From Tamarix chinensis (Eukaryota; Streptophyta; Magnoliopsida; Caryophyllales; Tamaricaceae): a stretch of DNA of 64,000 nt. The stretch spans positions 72,358,652-72,422,651 of the forward strand of contig CM060178.1 of NCBI GenBank assembly GCA_030549775.1, written 5' to 3'. Both the position numbers and the translations under genes were made by a program. The notes below the pieces were generated by a model that was not told the origin of the DNA, made no database searches, and worked only from the letters and a program-made list of their open reading frames with translations. Each line of letters starts with the position of its first letter. Position 1 is the stretch's first letter. Shown here in pieces: positions 62,047 through 64,000 of the stretch.

Positions 62047-62095
<49 letters not shown>

Positions 62096-63461
62096 ATTAC
62101 ATTATGTTTATTGCTATAAATTAAGGGATCAAAAATAAGAATGCTCCTAAGTCAAAGGAAAAGCAAAATACTAGTGGAAGGGAAAAAAAAGAGGGCATTA
62201 AGAAAGGAAAGCAATCCATATAAAAAAAATTGGTAAACCCACAGAAGATCCCATCTTCAAAGGACAACCAATGTATATAAGAACCCCGCCAACCACCACC
62301 TGCTTTGGTAGTATTGTATTTATACGCCAAAAACTACCTCGGTAGTGATCTAATTATATTTTATTGTCCTACCAAGTATGTTGGCAGGGATGATGCCATG
62401 TACATAGTATCAACTAAGGTTATTAGAAAAACTTATAAGTCTTAATGGATGTAAACAATGAGCATGGTCGTATATATTAAGTAAGTATTATTTGTTTTTA
62501 TATATTTTAATAGTGTTTGTTGATTTGTATAATTTTGTAAGTTATCAGTTATTAATAAATATGCATTATTATTATCTTCCATAGGTTGGCGGCTAGCCGG
62601 GTTGCAATAGAGGTGATGTTGTCTTCTACTTAGTTTATGTGTTCATACTACGTATTTGATTGTACTACAATTAGCGAGGGTAGGCATATAAACTATGTAG
62701 CGAATCACATCTTGCATGAGGTACAATAACAAGCTTTACATCATCCCTCACCTCGCTAATGAGCATTGGATTTTTTATGTTTTTTTTTCAATCAAAATAA
62801 GGTATATCTTTTTTATTCCCTCCGAAATTATCATGTTCCTTTTGTTTCCATTCATTCTTAAGGGATACATTTAATTAACATGTTAGTATACTTCTTACTC
62901 ACATTAATTTATTAATGCATATATCCTCTAATATAATTTTTAGGTATATAAAGTTACAATATTATGTATGACCTTTATTTATTATATAGGATAATACGAA
63001 CAACGTATATGAGGAGGAGTGGAAATGGTGTTCCATACCCAATGAATCTTGAGTATGAGTTTGTAATGGTAAACAGGAATATCAACATTTTGTATTTTAT
63101 TTCAATTATAATTAATATCTAATACAAAAATAAGCTAACTAAATTCATTTTATAGTGACCACAAGAGCAAAACAATAATGATCGAGGATACTATGTTTGT
63201 AGATCAATGGATCACATACTCAAGAAAAAAAACGGTGAACAAAGAGTCAATCCATGTATGTTTTTGTTTTCATGTTTTTTCATTATATAGCTAATCTATG
63301 GTATATTTTTTATTAATGTATATATAACCAAATGGTTGAATTGTATCAATTTATGGTTTTTCAATGATGAGTACACACGAGGCAAGAAATATGCTGATGA
63401 GGAAATTGATGAAGTCAGAGAGGAATGGGCCAAGTTCATGCACTCACATACTCAGTATTAG
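60290..63461 (+). pseudogene. Second CACTA gene: Transposase_24 plus Ulp1-like C48 protease
   Basis: Exon-like pieces are separated by AT-rich introns. At about 60600-61320 DQERWDQFITYRHS and LWKKARVTKEGYINEDVHNAAKRI match the plant En/Spm Transposase_24 domain. At 61728-61993 GRIRISHGTKMLAVHRSI..GDAPLF resembles the adjacent plant domain (possibly DUF8039). At 62731-62830 IIPHLANEHWIFYVFF carries the His of the Ulp1/C48 fold. At 63155-63240 QNNNDRGYYVCRSM is the catalytic-Cys block, with Arg in place of the Cys (63183-63185). DEVREEWAKFMHSH (63408-63449) is the typical C-terminus. Stops within exons indicate a pseudogene. Confidence 0.75.
62053..62091. repeat. (TA)n microsatellite
   Basis: About 19 TA units in an intron-like part of the second CACTA gene. 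Confidence 0.95.
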
Positions 63462-63759
63462 ATATCTATATGCATGCATTTTAAGTTTGTATCTGTTATA
63501 TCTTATGTTCTTCTATAAAAAAAAATATATGTAAGACTAAAATGCACCAGCATATATATATATACAAGACTTTGTATATTAAAGTATATAGCTACCAATT
63601 TTGAGTTTAGGAATTATAAATCTAAGAACTTTAAATTTTGGATGTAGAGCCACCAAACTTGTTGTGAATTTCTAGAGTTATTAGCAATGTTTTATTGATT
63701 CTATACTTGGCATATATTCAAGCATACATATGTATATGTGGTCTAGAATAAATTGTACA

Positions 63760-63760
<1 letters not shown>
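63462..63760. other. CACTA 3' non-coding region
   Basis: AT-rich, probably the 3' UTR and spacer between the second gene and the terminal repeats. No open frame. Confidence 0.5.

Positions 63761-63803
<43 letters not shown>
63761..63803. repeat. (TA)n microsatellite
   Basis: About 21 TA units just before the 3' subterminal repeats. Confidence 0.95.
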
Positions 63804-63806
<3 letters not shown>

Positions 63807-64000
63807 ATAACAGTTTTAGTAAAAACCATTATTAAAACAACATTTAACAATGATTATAATGAATAATTGTTGCCAAAATATTATTTAAAACAATGGTTAT
63901 ATCAAATAACCATTGAAAACCACATGTTTTAATAATGGTTATAGTGAATAACTATTGACAAAACACCTTATTTTAATAATGGTTTTAACCGATAACCATC
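63804..64000. repeat. 3' subterminal repeats of the CACTA element
   Basis: At least five palindromic units such as AATGGTTATATCAAATAACC and AATGGTTATAGTGAATAAC lie here, related to those at 45100-45350. The terminal TAGTG must lie right of the window. Confidence 0.85.

Larger units (their letters stand above)
45071..64000 (+). mobile_element. CACTA (En/Spm) DNA transposon, right end outside window
   Basis: It begins with CACTACTATGGAA, the CACTA terminus, inserted in LTR L after a TTC that may be the 3-bp target duplication. Subterminal palindromic repeats are at 45100-45350 and again at 63803-64000. Between them lie a TNP2-type transposase gene (52686-60101) and a second gene with Transposase_24 and a Ulp1-like protease (about 60300-63461). 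Inside are LTRs G and E and a Copia-like LTR. Without these the visible element is about 9 kb, within the usual range for autonomous CACTAs. Stops and insertions show that it cannot supply its own transposase. Confidence 0.85.

Noticed and set aside
1..64000. A novel protein-coding system such as a gene cluster
   Set aside because: All recognisable domains belong to gypsy or CACTA transposons; no other coding region of useful length is supported.

Overview
The window looks like a gene-poor, transposon-saturated stretch of a flowering-plant nuclear genome. I infer this from the Ty3/gypsy chromovirus remnant, the CACTA (En/Spm) transposon with plant-type TNP2, DUF4218, DUF4216, Transposase_24 and Ulp1-like domains, the many long LTRs, and the AT-rich background with AT, TTC, GAA, ATT and GATA microsatellites. 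I cannot name the species. I saw no rRNA, tRNA, CRISPR, bacterial or organellar features. The only host-gene signal is a probable last exon at the left edge (145-244).

Most of the window resolves into a nest of insertions. From about 613 to 18560 runs an old non-coding repeat (called R1 here). It is broken by three groups of insertions: LTR element A (1359-4549, reverse), LTR element J (4909-9688, reverse) and LTR element H (9707-17831, forward), and H itself carries LTR element I (13191-16375). A second, diverged R1 copy (28713-30697, probably continuing at 42164) lacks A, J and H, so it acts as an empty-site reference. Between the R1 copies lies a minus-strand gypsy element, K (18561 to about 28593), with one near-complete 3.7 kb LTR, a decayed gag-pol and a truncated second LTR. 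R1 copy 2 is broken by LTR element B (30698-42163), which holds reverse LTR element C (31823-38082), which holds an unrelated solo LTR, D (33146-35023).

After a plain stretch (42203-43432) there are two partial LTRs, M (from 43433) and L (from 44075). L is interrupted at 45071 by a large CACTA transposon that runs off the right end. The CACTA carries its own insertions: LTR element G (46153-51061, exact 5-bp duplication ATAAC), a short Copia-like LTR (about 51680-52179) and LTR element E (54086-58279), which splits the TNP2 transposase gene. Downstream lies a second CACTA gene, Transposase_24 plus a Ulp1-like protease whose catalytic Cys position encodes Arg.

Elements A, B, C, E, G, H, I, J and K belong to one superfamily of very long LTRs (about 3.2-5.2 kb after removing nested insertions). 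They begin near TGTAATACCCC and end near GGGGTGTTACA. K shows that these are gypsy LTRs, so the others are best read as solo LTRs. Most share internal modules: a TATA box after a pyrimidine-rich block, a repeated TCCACCGGCTATAATAGTGG module, a short hairpin 415-545 bp from the 3' end, and a 13-14 bp hairpin in the last 80-100 bp. The hairpins keep their pairing between families while the bases change, which is the most interesting signal I found. Nearly all open frames over 60 codons here are low-complexity artefacts of these LTRs and are not annotated as genes.
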